Shown here: one piece after another, positions 7,772 to 17,229 of the stretch | Position numbering within the stretch: position 1 is the first letter of the stretch | Layout of the letters: the number at the start of each line of letters is the position of its first letter | Source: Oscillospiraceae bacterium | GTDB lineage: Bacteria > Bacillota > Clostridia > Oscillospirales > Oscillospiraceae | Reading direction: 5' to 3' | DNA: 42,691 bases | Assembly (NCBI GenBank): GCA_021771635.1 | Contig: JAETOQ010000016.1 | Location: 1-42,691, forward strand | Made by a program: the position numbers and the translations under genes | The notes under the pieces: generated by a model | Databases searched by the model: none | What the model saw: only the letters and a program-made list of their open reading frames with translations | What the model was told of the DNA's origin: nothing

Positions 7772-8151
7772 ATGATGAAAAGATTTATTAGTTTGATCCT
7801 GGCATTTGCTTTGTGTGCAATCTTTTCCGTCCCTGCTTTCGCAGCGGATGTATCTTTATCCGCTGACGTTATGGAGTCGAAAATTGCCGCCGATCTCCAA
7901 AGTAAGCAGGAACGCATGCTGATGCGATTTCCGGTTGGGGGCTTGTCTTTGGTATACTTTCAAACCTAAACTCTTGGTATACTTCTTCGGCTCAAAAATC
8001 TGTAAATAATGCTGATGGTTATGCAGAAATTATTAACGTCTCCGCTGCGGGTGGAACAGAGCAAGGCTCCACTATTATCGGTTGGAAGAACTACCCGATC
8101 GCAGTCATACCGGACATAGCGACAGACGTACATGTACAAAGATATTCCTAA
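7772..8151 (+). pseudogene. Small secreted protein gene with a frameshift at a G run
   Basis: Starts MMKRFISLILAFALCAIFSVPAFAA, a clear signal peptide with cleavage after AFA. The frame stops at 7969. Adding one base in the GGGGG run near 7937 joins it to another open frame that continues as LVFGILSNLNSWYTSS... and ends at a TAA at 8149-8151. The total length, 380 nt, is one base short of a multiple of three, which fits a single-base deletion. The restored product would be about 126 aa, with a plausible exported domain (GYAEIINVSAAGGTEQGSTI). The family is unknown. A sequencing error is possible, but the neighbouring genes are also broken. Confidence 0.7.
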
Positions 8152-8178
8152 TTTCCGTGCTGTGAAAGGAGTCGGCCT

Positions 8179-8601
8179 ATGGTCCCAAAAGGCAGCAGAG
8201 CATTTCTGATTTTCGCGAGTGTCTGCAACATGTTCCTGTTGGGTGCTTTTCTGGGGATGGTGGCAGGAGTTTGGGTGGTAAACACGGAGGATTCCTTCGC
8301 CTTCACCCGGGCATTTTTCCTGCAATTCTGCCTGTACATTCTGAACGGCGTCTCCCTCCAAAGGCTTCTTTTTCCGGAAAAGCGGAAGGACCTTCCCCTT
8401 TCCGGAAAGTCGGAGCTGGTCATTCTGGTCCTGCTCCTTCTGGTGACCTTCGTCCTCCAGGATCGTTTCGCTGTCCGGCCCGATTCCCCCTTTTGGGTCT
8501 GGCTGCTGCCGTCTGTGCTCTTTTCCACCTTGTGGTTCATCCTGATCCTGGTCGGGCTTTACAAGGCGTCCAGGCTGAAAAAACAGGGTTCCGAGAGCTA
8601 A
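8179..8601 (+). CDS. Small integral membrane protein, 140 aa
   Basis: The ATG at 8179 follows GAAAGGAG with 7 nt spacing. About four hydrophobic helices are visible: residues 9-34 (FLIFASVCNMFLLGAFLGMV), 45-62, 78-95 (LVILVLLLLVTFVLQ) and 104-130 (FWVWLLPSVLFSTLWFILILVGL), with a basic C-terminus (SRLKKQG). There is no recognisable catalytic motif and I cannot name the family. It is the only intact gene in the decayed stretch between the DUF4367 gene and the CdaR gene. A membrane-protein role near an ECF cassette is possible but not shown. Confidence 0.7.
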   Translation: MVPKGSRAFLIFASVCNMFLLGAFLGMVAGVWVVNTEDSFAFTRAFFLQFCLYILNGVSLQRLLFPEKRKDLPLSGKSELVILVLLLLVTFVLQDRFAVRPDSPFWVWLLPSVLFSTLWFILILVGLYKASRLKKQGSES

Positions 8602-8813
8602 ACGACATCTTAAAAAGCCGCCGGCTGAAAGTGGCAGAAATCTGTGATATTCCAGCAGACAACAACTACTATAAGGTATATAGGAAAATAGACGTACAGG
8701 TGCAGCCCTACATTGTCTATAAAAGGAAAGATCCGTCAAAACCATGGGAAGTAGAGTCTCAGGGACATGCTCAAGTGACACTTCGTTCTAAGGCATACCC
8801 CAAAAAAGTTTAA
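8602..8813 (+). pseudogene. Orphan 3' fragment of a small protein gene
   Basis: Directly after the membrane protein stop, an open frame without a credible start reads LNDILKSRRLKVAEICD, then ADNNYYKVYRKIDVQVQPY, then KPWEVESQGHAQVTLRSKAYPKKV, and stops at 8813. The second half looks like the C-terminal end of a small secreted beta-sheet protein of the type found in Oscillospiraceae (recollection, not a search). No ribosome binding site precedes any in-frame ATG, GTG or TTG. I read it as the 3' remnant left by a deletion. Confidence 0.5.
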
Positions 8814-8846
8814 GTCCATGCCGCTTAGCTTATATAAGGAGATTCT

Positions 8847-9300
8847 ATGAAACAGCGCATATCTCTTCCACTCCCTTTGGCGTTCATTTTAACAGGAGCA
8901 TTGATGCTCTCTCTGGTCTTTAACTATGCTCAGTATGATCTTGCCAACAATCCCCTAAATCACCTCTCATGGGAAGCTATCAAGCTGGCAATGCTGCCAC
9001 AGCTGTTTACCTGGTCTTTGATGATAAAGGCAATTTCTGCCGATATACTCAGCAAAATGGCGTTCTCGAAGAGGGAATCTATCTTGAGGACTCACCGGAA
9101 CAGTATACATTAACTGCCAGTGACGGATACCTATGCCAAGCAGTGCGCACACGGAAAGGTATCTATTTCTTCAATGGCCGCGAGGCGGTTGCCCTATACG
9201 TTAAAGCCAACTCCGCTTTGGTCTTCGTGGAAATCACGAATGGCCAGAGTGGGCATCATAATCTCATGTCAAGTGCTTTTCGCCATTTGCCTTATTTCAT
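8847..9300 (+). pseudogene. Frameshifted small exported or membrane-anchored protein gene
   Basis: Starts at ATG 8847 after AAGGAG: MKQRISLPLPLAFILTGALMLSLVF is a signal peptide or anchor. The frame runs to about 8968 (NNPLNHLS) and then leaves the sensible protein. The coherent continuation is in the next frame from the ATG at 8969: MGSYQAGNAATAVYLVFDD, then CRYTQQNGVLEEGIYLED, then GIYFFNGREAVALYVK. A one-base deletion at about 8963-8968 (CTCTCATGG) explains the break. The true 3' end is uncertain; the second frame stays open into the terminator hairpin at 9303-9336. Function unknown. Confidence 0.65.
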
Positions 9301-9302
9301 GA

Positions 9303-9347
9303 ACAGGCCCCGGCTGGAGATCCAGCCGGGGCCTGTTTGTCTTTTTA
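9303..9347 (+). terminator. Strong plus-oriented intrinsic terminator
   Basis: A 15-bp perfect GC-rich stem (9303-9317 with 9322-9336) with an AGAT loop is followed by TTTGTCTTTTT on the plus strand. It closes the decayed plus-strand block. On the minus strand the stem lies just past the CdaR gene stop but lacks a good U run. Confidence 0.85.
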
Positions 9348-9353
9348 TGTCAT

Positions 9354-10445
9354 TCAGGAATCGATCCCCCGGCTGGTCAAATACTTCTTGACCATCAGGG
9401 CCACCTTGAAGGTGATGGCGTCATCGAACTCCCGCAGGTCCAGGCCCGTCAGCTTCTTGATCTTCTCCAGGCGGTACACCAGGGTGTTCCGGTGGACGAA
9501 CAGCTTCCGGGCGGTCTCGGACACGTTCAGGTTGTTCTCAAAGAACTTGTGGATGGTGAAGAGCGTCTCCTTGTCCAGGGCGTCGATAGGGTTCTTCTTA
9601 AAGACCTCCTGGAGGAACATCTCGCACAGGGTGGTAGGCAGCTGATAGATCAGACGGCCGATACCCAGATTTTCATAGTTGATGACATACTTCTCCGTGT
9701 CGAAGACCTTGCCCACCTCAATGGCGATCTGGGCCTCCTTATAGCTCCGGGCCAGGTCCCGCAGATGGGTGGCCACGGTGCCGATACCCACCACCACGGT
9801 GCTCTCATTTCCGGAGCGGAGCGTCTCCTCGATGGAACCCGCGATCTTGTTCAGCTCCTTGATGCCGGAACCCTCGGGCATCTGGCGGATCAGGACCACG
9901 TCGCCCTCGCCGATGCTGAGCACAAAGTCGTTCTGGCGGTCGGGGAACAGGGACTGGACCACATCCGTGGGTACGGACTCTTCCTTTTTCAGGGACCGTA
10001 CCACAAACACGCCTCTGGGCACGTCGGCGGTGACCCGCAGCTCCTTGGCCCGCATGTAGATGTCGCCCAGCATGATATTGTCGGAGATGATGTCCTTGAT
10101 GAAGGAGCCGCGGTCATGCTTCTCCTCATAATAGGATTTCGCGGCGTTCAGCGCCACTGTCGCCATGGCGCAGACGGTCCTGCTGACCTCGTTGTCGCCA
10201 AAAGCAAAGACCGCGTAGTCGAACTGTGTGTTCCAGCCGTTCAGGGCCTTGAAGGTCTTTCCGTCAGAGGAGACCATGGTTCCAGCCGCGCCGTTGATGA
10301 CGGGAACATGCTCTGCCCACCGCTGGCCGATCATAGAAAGCTCACTGCAGGCGATCACGATTCCCTCTCCGTCGATCACACCGACGGTGCGGTCGGTATT
10401 CTCTTTCAGCTGCAACACCACATTTTGAAAAATTCTCCCAGACAT
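9354..10445 (-). CDS. CdaR/PucR-family transcriptional regulator
   Basis: DNA-binding regulator of 363 aa. The N-terminal region (about 1-125) resembles the sugar-diacid recognition domain (ENTDRTVGVIDGEGIVIAC). The middle is a GGDEF-like linker domain of the CdaR type. The C-terminal HTH_30 is clear: LNVSETARKLFVHRNTLVYRLEKIKKLTGLDLREFDDAITFKVAL, with the invariant RNTLxYRLxKI. A GTG at 10460 would add five residues, but that GTG is part of the ribosome binding site (GTGAGGAGG), so the ATG at 10445 is the start. The gene stands alone, and its promoter is bracketed by a perfect 12-bp inverted repeat, suggesting autoregulation. The ligand is unknown; no diacid catabolic genes are in view. Confidence 0.9.
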   Translation of the reverse strand: MSGRIFQNVVLQLKENTDRTVGVIDGEGIVIACSELSMIGQRWAEHVPVINGAAGTMVSSDGKTFKALNGWNTQFDYAVFAFGDNEVSRTVCAMATVALNAAKSYYEEKHDRGSFIKDIISDNIMLGDIYMRAKELRVTADVPRGVFVVRSLKKEESVPTDVVQSLFPDRQNDFVLSIGEGDVVLIRQMPEGSGIKELNKIAGSIEETLRSGNESTVVVGIGTVATHLRDLARSYKEAQIAIEVGKVFDTEKYVINYENLGIGRLIYQLPTTLCEMFLQEVFKKNPIDALDKETLFTIHKFFENNLNVSETARKLFVHRNTLVYRLEKIKKLTGLDLREFDDAITFKVALMVKKYLTSRGIDS

Positions 10446-10484
10446 GGTCTTCCTCCTCACCTAAAATCACACGTAAACCTTTGT

Positions 10485-10532
10485 GCAATTTGTCAACGTC
10501 TACATTATATCGGCAAATTTGACAAATTGCAA
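10485..10532 (-). promoter_or_regulatory. Promoter and probable operator of the CdaR-type gene
   Basis: Minus strand: TTGCAA (10527-10532), 17 bp, TATAAT (10504-10509). GCAATTTGTCAA (10485-10496) and TTGACAAATTGC (10519-10530) form a perfect 12-bp inverted repeat with centres 34 bp apart, one arm over the -35 and the other just downstream of the start site. A third partial copy, AATTGTCAA, lies near 10600. Confidence 0.8.
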
Positions 10533-10552
10533 GATGTTTTTTCTTTTTTCAA

Positions 10553-10574
10553 CAAAAAAGTCCTTGGCTTTTTG
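10553..10574 (-). terminator. Terminator of the pseudouridine synthase gene
   Basis: On the minus strand: CAAAAAGCCAAGGACTTTTTTG, an A-rich to U-rich stem with a short GC core, located after the stop at 10604 and before the CdaR gene promoter. Confidence 0.6.
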
Positions 10575-10603
10575 GTGAAGATTTGATGTTTTCCTTGGAA
10601 TTG

Positions 10604-11323
10604 TCAAGAATTCTTTAACATTTCCAACTCCTCCACCGTCAAAAAGCGAAAGTCTCCCCGTGGAAGCACCGGGTCCAACAGCAAATTGCCCATCCGCACC
10701 CGCTCCAGATATAAAACAGGCTTGCCCCGCTGGGCCAGCATCCGCTTCACCTGGTGGAATTTTCCCTCCCGCAGGGTGACATAGGCCTCGCTCTCCTCCC
10801 CCGCCGACAGGATCTCCAAGCCCGCCGGCTGGCAGGCCAGTCCGTCATCCAGCAGCATTCCCTCAGCAAAGACCCGGCAGTCCTCCTCCGTCAGGCGGCC
10901 CGCCACTCTCGTATAATACACCTTGTCCACATGGTGTCTGGGGGACAGCAGGTCATGGGCCAGACCGCCCTCGTTGGTCAACAGCAGCAGTCCCTCCGTG
11001 TCCTTGTCCAGCCGCCCCACCGGGAACAGCCCCTGTCTCCGCAGCTCCTGGGGCAGCAAATCCAGCACGGTTTTCCCCCGCCCATCCTCCGTGGCGGAGA
11101 GGTATCCCGCCGGCTTGTTCAGCATGATCCAGGTATACCGGCGATAGGTCAGTTCCTCGCCGTTCACCGTGATGTCCACCGTCTCCGGGTCCACCTTTTC
11201 CTCCGCGGTCCGGGCCGGCAGTCCATCCACCAGCACGCGGCCCTGGCGCACCAGGTTTTTTACCTCCCGCCGGGACCACTTCCCCGTGGAGGCGATGATC
11301 TTATCCAGACGCTGCTTTTCCAA
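10604..11323 (-). CDS. Pseudouridine synthase, RsuA/RluB family
   Basis: Converts a specific rRNA uridine to pseudouridine. The 239-aa product has an N-terminal S4 RNA-binding domain (LDKIIASTGKWSRREVKNLVRQGRVLVDG) and the catalytic motif VGRLDKDTEGLLLLTNEG, whose first Asp is the nucleophile. The length and motif fit RsuA (16S site) slightly better than RluB, but I cannot decide from sequence alone. The start is probably TTG at 11323 (LEKQRLDK), because GGAGAAGGAG sits 8 nt upstream. The upstream ATG candidates (11401, 11377) have no ribosome binding site and fall inside the hairpin array. Confidence 0.88.
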   Translation of the reverse strand: MEKQRLDKIIASTGKWSRREVKNLVRQGRVLVDGLPARTAEEKVDPETVDITVNGEELTYRRYTWIMLNKPAGYLSATEDGRGKTVLDLLPQELRRQGLFPVGRLDKDTEGLLLLTNEGGLAHDLLSPRHHVDKVYYTRVAGRLTEEDCRVFAEGMLLDDGLACQPAGLEILSAGEESEAYVTLREGKFHQVKRMLAQRGKPVLYLERVRMGNLLLDPVLPRGDFRFLTVEELEMLKNS

Positions 11324-11365
11324 TGTGGATGCTCCTTCTCCTTGTTGTTTTTTATACGATTCGCT

Positions 11366-11442
11366 AATTAAAATCATGTATGATTTTAATTCCGTCAACA
11401 AAGTTGACGGGACACCGCCATGAGGCGGTGTCGGCGAAGCCG
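11366..11442. repeat. Tandem array of four abutting hairpins
   Basis: Four stem-loops lie side by side with no linkers: 11366-11391 (12-bp AT-rich stem, 2-nt loop), 11392-11410 (CCGTCAAC/GTTGACGG, loop AAA), 11411-11432 (GACACCGCC/GGCGGTGTC, loop ATGA) and 11432-11442 (CGGC/GCCG, loop GAA). GATTCG (11358-11363) could close the set with CGAATC (11450-11455), but that segment is also the 5' strand of the next element's closing stem, so the two folds exclude each other. Confidence 0.8.
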
Positions 11443-11445
11443 TTC

Positions 11446-11544
11446 AATACGAATCTTCCCAAAATCCATTCGGATTTTGGAAGCCACGGCAGATGCCGTG
11501 GCTTTAAAATGCGACATTTCGCATTTTAATTGAAGATTCGTATT
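11446..11544. other. Intergenic four-way-junction element 1 (closing stem plus three arms)
   Basis: A perfect 13-bp closing stem, AATACGAATCTTC (11446-11458) with GAAGATTCGTATT (11532-11544), encloses three perfect hairpins: 11459-11480 (9 bp, loop ATTC), 11481-11504 (10 bp, loop AGAT) and about 11505-11528 (10 bp, loop CATT). The arms abut almost without linkers. The element lies between the divergent pseudouridine synthase and DUF4830 genes. I do not recognise it as a known RNA or mobile element. It could be a structured RNA, a single-stranded DNA hairpin substrate, or a palindromic selfish repeat. Confidence 0.85.
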
Positions 11545-11600
11545 ATATCTTATCATAAACCACGTGGAAAATGAATAGGAAACAAGCAGGAGGGATCGAT

Positions 11601-12074
11601 ATGATGATTTGGACCGCCCGGTTTTCCCGGAAAAAAGCTGTATTCGCCGTCATTTTGATGGGCATCGTCATGGCCGCGCTGATCGTATTGACAGGCCGCA
11701 TGTCCGAGGAAGAAACAGCTGTGCCGCAGCTGACCACAAACGAAGAGCGCGTGGCATACCTGCAGTCCCTTGGCTGGGAGATCACGCCTGAACCGCTGGA
11801 AACGCTGCAATTTCTGCTGCCGGACCAGCTGGCGGAGCCCTACTTGACATACAATGACCTTCAGAAGGACCAGGGCTTTGACCTCACAGTCTGCTGCGGC
11901 AAGCAGGTCTCCCGGTACACCTACGCCGTCACCAACTACCCAGGCCGCCAGGAGGGCGTCCAGGCCAATCTCTACATCTGTGAAGACGCCCCTGTGGCCG
12001 GGGATATTCTCTGCCCCGGCGCAAATGGATTCCAGAAGACGCTGGTCTATCCACAATCAGATCCGGAGAAATAG
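11601..12074 (+). CDS. DUF4830 membrane-anchored protein
   Basis: 157 aa, with an N-terminal TM anchor (about residues 10-32, KAVFAVILMGIVMAALIVLTG) and an extracytoplasmic domain beginning EEERVAYLQSLGWEI-like (actual residues NEERVAYLQSLGWEITPEPLE), the DUF4830 pattern as I remember it. The ATG at 11601 follows GCAGGAGGGAT; an upstream in-frame ATG at 11571 has no ribosome binding site. Two cysteines (VCCGKQ) lie mid-domain. Function is unknown for the family. It is a single gene between the hairpin arrays and a strong bidirectional terminator. Confidence 0.8.
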   Translation: MMIWTARFSRKKAVFAVILMGIVMAALIVLTGRMSEEETAVPQLTTNEERVAYLQSLGWEITPEPLETLQFLLPDQLAEPYLTYNDLQKDQGFDLTVCCGKQVSRYTYAVTNYPGRQEGVQANLYICEDAPVAGDILCPGANGFQKTLVYPQSDPEK

Positions 12075-12078
12075 CAGA

Positions 12079-12113
12079 AAAAAGGACTGCTGCAAACGCA
12101 GCAGTCCTTTTTG
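12079..12113. terminator. Bidirectional terminator between the DUF4830 gene and tuf
   Basis: AAAAAAGGACTGCTGC (12079-12094), loop AAAC, GCAGCAGTCCTTTTT (12099-12113). The A and U tails on both sides serve both convergent genes. Confidence 0.93.
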
Positions 12114-12126
12114 AGAAAACGCAAAA

Positions 12127-13329
<1,203 letters not shown>

Positions 13330-13394
13330 TTGAAAATCCTCCTATCAATTTATAGAGTCAACTTGTAGCAATGCATAATCAATCAGCATTGCTT

Positions 13395-13423
13395 ATTTTA
13401 CAGTATATCGCGGGGAAAATCAA
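13395..13423 (-). promoter_or_regulatory. Internal promoter of tuf
   Basis: Minus strand: TTGATT, 17 bp, TAAAAT in the 114-bp fusA-tuf gap, giving a leader of about 60 nt. An 8-bp inverted repeat (AGCAATGC/GCATTGCT) lies in the transcribed leader. Confidence 0.75.
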
Positions 13424-13443
13424 TCCCTTTTTCCAAGCGCCGC

Positions 13444-15546
13444 TCAATCGTGCTTGGTACGGGTCTCCACGATCTTGTCGCGGATGCTCTTGGGCAGCTC
13501 AGAATAGCTGTGAGGCTCCATGGTGTACTGACCGCGGCCCTGTGTGGCGGAACGCAGGTCCGTGGCGTAGCCAAACATGTTGGCCAGAGGCACCAGAGCG
13601 TCCACCTGCTGTGCGCCGGGACGGGCCTCCTGGCCCAGGATCTGGCCGCGGCGGGCAGTCAGGTCGCCGATCACGCTGCCCAGGTAGTCATCGGGAGCGA
13701 TGACGCTGACCTTCATGATGGGCTCCAGCAGCACGGGATCAGCCTTGCGCATAGCCTCCTTGAAAGCCATGGAACCGGCGATCTTAAACGCCATTTCAGA
13801 GGAGTCGACCTCGTGATAGGAGCCGTCGTACAGTGTGACCTTGACATCCACAACGGGGAAGCCGGCCACCACACCGGACTGCAGGGCACCGCGGATACCG
13901 GCGTCGACCGCGGGGATGAACTCCTTGGGAATGGAGCCGCCCACAACGGCGTTGATAAACTCGTAACCCTTGCCGGACTCGTTGGGCTCCAGCTTGATCT
14001 TGACGTGGCCGTACTGGCCGGAACCGCCGCTCTGGCGCTTGTACTTGGTCTCCTGGTCCACAGCCTTGCGGACAGTCTCCTTGTAAGCGACCTGGGGAGC
14101 GCCCACGTTGGCCTCCACCTTGAACTCGCGCAGCAGGCGGTCCACGATGATCTCCAGGTGCAACTCGCCCATGCCGGCGATGATGGTCTGGCCCGTCTCC
14201 TCATCGGTGTAGGTCTTGAAGGTGGGGTCCTCCTCAGCCAGCTTGATCAGGCCCATGGTCATCTTCTCCTGACCGGCCTTGGTCTTGGGCTCGATGGCCA
14301 CGCGGATCACGGGCTCGGGGAACTCCATGGACTCCAGAATGATGGGAGCCTTTTCATCACACAGCGTATCACCGGTGGTAGTGTTCTTCAGGCCGACGGC
14401 GGCTTCGATGTCGCCGGAGAAGACCTCTTCAATATCCTCCCGGTGGTTGGCGTGCATCTGCAGGATGCGGCCCACACGCTCCTTGGTGTTCTTGACACTG
14501 TTCAGCACGGTGGAACCAGTGGTCAGGTGACCGGAGTACACGCGGAAGAAGCTCAGACGGCCCACATAGGGGTCGGTCATGATCTTGAAGGCCAGGGCGG
14601 AGAAGGGTGCGTTGTCGTCAGAGGGACGCTCCTCCTCTTCCTCGGTCTTGGGGTTGACGCCCTTGATGGGGGGGATATCCAGGGGAGAGGGCATATAGTC
14701 GACGATGGCATCCAGCATCTTCTGCACGCCCTTGTTCTTGTAAGAGGTGCCGCAGGTGACGGGGACCATCTCGTTAGCGATGGTGGCCTTCCGGATGGCG
14801 GCACGGATCTTCTCCTGGGGAACTTCCTCGCCGCCAAGGTACATCTCCATGATCTCATCGTCGAACATGGAGACGGCGTCCATCAGCTTCTCATGATACT
14901 CGTTGGCAAGGTCCATCATGTCCTCGGGGATCGGCTCCACGCGCATGTCCTTGCCCAGATCATCATAATAGATGTCGGCATCCATCTCGATCAGGTCGAT
15001 GATACCCTTGAAGGTATCCTCGCTGCCGATGGGGAGCTGGATGGGCACGGCGTTGCACTTCAGACGGTCCTCGATCATGTGCAGCACGTTGTAGAAGTCC
15101 GCGCCCATGATGTCCATCTTGTTGACGTAGATCATGCGGGGGACCTTGTAGTTATCGGCCTGACGCCACACGGTCTCGGACTGGGGTTCCACGCCGCCCT
15201 TGGCGCACAGAACGGTCACAGAGCCGTCCAGCACGCGCAGGGAACGCTGAACCTCCACGGTGAAGTCCACGTGGCCCGGGGTGTCGATGATGTTGATCCG
15301 GGTGGGCTTGTACTGGTTCTTGGAACCAGACCAGAAACAAGTGGTGGCGGCAGACGTGATGGTGATGCCGCGCTCCTGCTCCTGGGCCATCCAGTCCATG
15401 GTGGCGGTGCCATCATGGGTCTCACCGATCTTATAGTTCACGCCGGTGTAGAACAGGATACGCTCGGTAGTCGTCGTCTTGCCTGCATCGATGTGAGCCA
15501 TAATGCCGATATTTCTGGTATTTTCAAGCGCTGTTTTTCTCGGCAT
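13444..15546 (-). CDS. fusA: Translation elongation factor G
   Basis: Ribosomal translocase GTPase, 700 aa, normal length. Visible motifs are G1 [10 protein letters not shown]2 in [15 protein letters not shown]3 DTPGHVDFT and G4 NKMD, followed by domains II-V, with the domain IV segment [20 protein letters not shown]. It starts 15 bp after the rpsG stop, so it is co-transcribed with the ribosomal protein genes. No truncation or unusual insertion is seen. Confidence 0.98.
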   Translation of the reverse strand: MPRKTALENTRNIGIMAHIDAGKTTTTERILFYTGVNYKIGETHDGTATMDWMAQEQERGITITSAATTCFWSGSKNQYKPTRINIIDTPGHVDFTVEVQRSLRVLDGSVTVLCAKGGVEPQSETVWRQADNYKVPRMIYVNKMDIMGADFYNVLHMIEDRLKCNAVPIQLPIGSEDTFKGIIDLIEMDADIYYDDLGKDMRVEPIPEDMMDLANEYHEKLMDAVSMFDDEIMEMYLGGEEVPQEKIRAAIRKATIANEMVPVTCGTSYKNKGVQKMLDAIVDYMPSPLDIPPIKGVNPKTEEEEERPSDDNAPFSALAFKIMTDPYVGRLSFFRVYSGHLTTGSTVLNSVKNTKERVGRILQMHANHREDIEEVFSGDIEAAVGLKNTTTGDTLCDEKAPIILESMEFPEPVIRVAIEPKTKAGQEKMTMGLIKLAEEDPTFKTYTDEETGQTIIAGMGELHLEIIVDRLLREFKVEANVGAPQVAYKETVRKAVDQETKYKRQSGGSGQYGHVKIKLEPNESGKGYEFINAVVGGSIPKEFIPAVDAGIRGALQSGVVAGFPVVDVKVTLYDGSYHEVDSSEMAFKIAGSMAFKEAMRKADPVLLEPIMKVSVIAPDDYLGSVIGDLTARRGQILGQEARPGAQQVDALVPLANMFGYATDLRSATQGRGQYTMEPHSYSELPKSIRDKIVETRTKHD

Positions 15547-15561
15547 ACTGTTTCTCCTAAC

Positions 15562-16032
15562 TTACCAGCGGAAGTGCGCGAAGGCCTTGTTGGCCTCGGC
15601 GGCCTTGTGGACTTCCTCGCGCTTTTTGACCGCGGCACCGGTGTTGTTGGCGGCGTCCATGATCTCGCCGGCCAGCCGCTCAGCCATGGTGCGCTCGCTG
15701 CGGGCGCGGGAATACGCGGTCAGCCAGCGCAGAGCCAGAGTCTGACGGCGGGCGGGACGAACTTCCATGGGGACCTGATAGTTGGCGCCGCCCACACGGC
15801 GGGCCTTGACTTCCAGGCTGGGCATGATGTTTTCCATGGCCTGGGTAAACACTTCAACAGGGTCCTTCTCGGTCTTTTCCTTGATCTGGTCAAAGGCCGC
15901 GTAGACCACCTTCTGCGCCACACCCTTCTTGCCGTCCAGCATGACGCTGTTGACCAGCTTGGTCACCAGGACGGAGCCGTATACGGGATCGGGCAGAACT
16001 TCTCTCTTGGGAACATTACCTCTTCTGGGCAC
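15562..16032 (-). CDS. rpsG: 30S ribosomal protein S7
   Basis: Primary 16S rRNA-binding protein of the 30S head, 156 aa as in most bacteria. Translation begins at GTG 16032, giving [23 protein letters not shown] lies 8 nt upstream. An in-frame upstream ATG (16050) would add six atypical residues. Conserved segments include [17 protein letters not shown] and [16 protein letters not shown]. It is preceded by a 142-bp gap from rpsL in which I see no terminator. Confidence 0.97.
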   Translation of the reverse strand: MPRRGNVPKREVLPDPVYGSVLVTKLVNSVMLDGKKGVAQKVVYAAFDQIKEKTEKDPVEVFTQAMENIMPSLEVKARRVGGANYQVPMEVRPARRQTLALRWLTAYSRARSERTMAERLAGEIMDAANNTGAAVKKREEVHKAAEANKAFAHFRW

Positions 16033-16174
16033 TATGCTTCCCTCCTTCATAATATTCTATGATCTCATAGGTACTCGAAAGGTATCTTACACCCTTCCGT
16101 GTATGCCTGCCAAAGAGGTTCCCATACAAATATATATAAACCTTTTCGGCAAAGCTTTCATTGTTTTGCAGAAC

Positions 16175-16591
16175 TTACTTCTGCTTGGGACGCTTGGCAC
16201 CGTACTTGGAGCGAGCCTGCATACGGCCCTGAACGCCCTGGGTATCCAGCGTACCACGGATAATGTGGTAACGGACGCCGGGGAGGTCCTTGACACGGCC
16301 GCCGCGGATCATAACAACGGAGTGCTCCTGCAGGGAGTGGCCCACGCCGGGGATATAGGCGGTGACCTCGTAGCCGTTGGTCAGACGCACACGGGCGATC
16401 TTACGCAGAGCGGAGTTGGGCTTCTTGGGAGTCGCGGTTCTGACGGCGGTGCAGACGCCTCTCTTCTGGGGAGAAGGCAGGTCGGTGGTCTTGGTCTTCA
16501 GAGTGTTCAGACCGAACTGCAGCGCGGGAGAAGTGGACTTGTAGGTAGCCTGTTGTCTTCCTTTACGGACCAGCTGGTTAAAAGTAGGCAT
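16175..16591 (-). CDS. rpsL: 30S ribosomal protein S12
   Basis: Decoding-centre protein, 138 aa, the usual Firmicutes length. The ATG at 16591 ([12 protein letters not shown]) is preceded by AAAGGAG; an upstream ATG at 16612 is not supported by family length. The residues where streptomycin resistance arises are wild type: [11 protein letters not shown] and the Lys in [11 protein letters not shown], so no resistance is predicted. Second gene of the L7Ae-rpsL-rpsG-fusA(-tuf) operon. Confidence 0.98.
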   Translation of the reverse strand: MPTFNQLVRKGRQQATYKSTSPALQFGLNTLKTKTTDLPSPQKRGVCTAVRTATPKKPNSALRKIARVRLTNGYEVTAYIPGVGHSLQEHSVVMIRGGRVKDLPGVRYHIIRGTLDTQGVQGRMQARSKYGAKRPKQK

Positions 16592-16726
16592 TGAATTTCT
16601 CCTTTCTTTCATATTTTTGGCAGTCCTTTTCAGCGGACAGCCTTTATTTTTTGCGGAAAACCTGGCGGTTATTCCGAAAAAACCGTTTTTTATCCGGCTC
16701 TTGATGGGACTCGCGGACCGCGGCCG

Positions 16727-16972
16727 TCACGCCTTGAGGACGGCTACCACGGACGCTCCCACTGTGATGCGGCACGCCTGCCCCAACTGGGACATGGTGC
16801 AGTCCGCCTCCACAGGGATCCCGGCGGCGGCGCAGCTGTCGGCCACCGGTTCGGTGATGGCTGGGTCGGCGTCGCAGGCGAGATACACCCGGCAGGCCCG
16901 GCCCTCCCGGATCGCCTTGCGGGACTGCTTCACACCAATGACCTTATCTTGAGAAGTCAGTTCCGTGATCAC
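16727..16972 (-). CDS. Ribosomal L7Ae/L30e-family kink-turn-binding protein (YbxF type)
   Basis: 81-aa small RNA-binding protein, in the position of ybxF between rpoC and rpsL in Firmicutes. The start is GTG 16972 (VITELTSQDKVIGVKQSRKAI), with GGAGGA 7 nt upstream; the longer frame (from 17023) adds 17 residues with no family support. The core shows the L7Ae pattern VIGVKQSRKAIREG, VYLACDADP, IPVEADCTMSQLGQACRI. It is the first gene downstream of the promoter at 17030-17058. The ligand is probably a kink-turn RNA (family knowledge). Confidence 0.92.
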   Translation of the reverse strand: MITELTSQDKVIGVKQSRKAIREGRACRVYLACDADPAITEPVADSCAAAGIPVEADCTMSQLGQACRITVGASVVAVLKA

Positions 16973-17029
16973 AGGAAATTCCTCCGAAACGCATGGCAAA
17001 ATTCGCGGAACATACCCGCGCATTTGGAA

Positions 17030-17058
17030 ATTATAGCATGAGGAGACTCAATCGTCAA
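17030..17058 (-). promoter_or_regulatory. Promoter of the str operon
   Basis: Minus strand: TTGACG, 17 bp, TATAAT, giving a leader of about 50 nt to the L7Ae-family GTG start. It makes the str genes independent of rpoBC, from which they are separated by a terminator and an opposing gene. Confidence 0.88.
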
Positions 17059-17229
17059 GTATTTCTGAAAAAAGGATTTTAATTTTTTCGATTACACAAT
17101 TACTGTGATTTTTATCCGGCTTTTTTTCAATTTTTGATACATTTATCCAGGCTTGTTTTTCCCCGCCGCAAACTTTTCCCGCTCCCCGTGCGTCTATGAA
17201 GTGGAACATCTATAAAGGAGGAGTTTTTT

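Noticed and set aside
8271..8601. Overlapping 180-aa frame running through the small membrane protein gene
   Set aside because: Its first two thirds are an out-of-frame shadow of the membrane protein gene. Only the part after 8601 looks like real coding sequence, and it is listed as a fragment.
11366..11544. Hairpin array considered as a CRISPR array, integron attC cluster or rho-independent terminator set
   Set aside because: There are no direct repeats with regular spacers, no shared core sites, no integrase and no U tracts. The arms differ from one another in sequence.
16175..16591. Possible streptomycin-resistance allele in rpsL, and likewise rifampicin resistance in rpoB
   Set aside because: The residues usually altered are wild type in both translated proteins.
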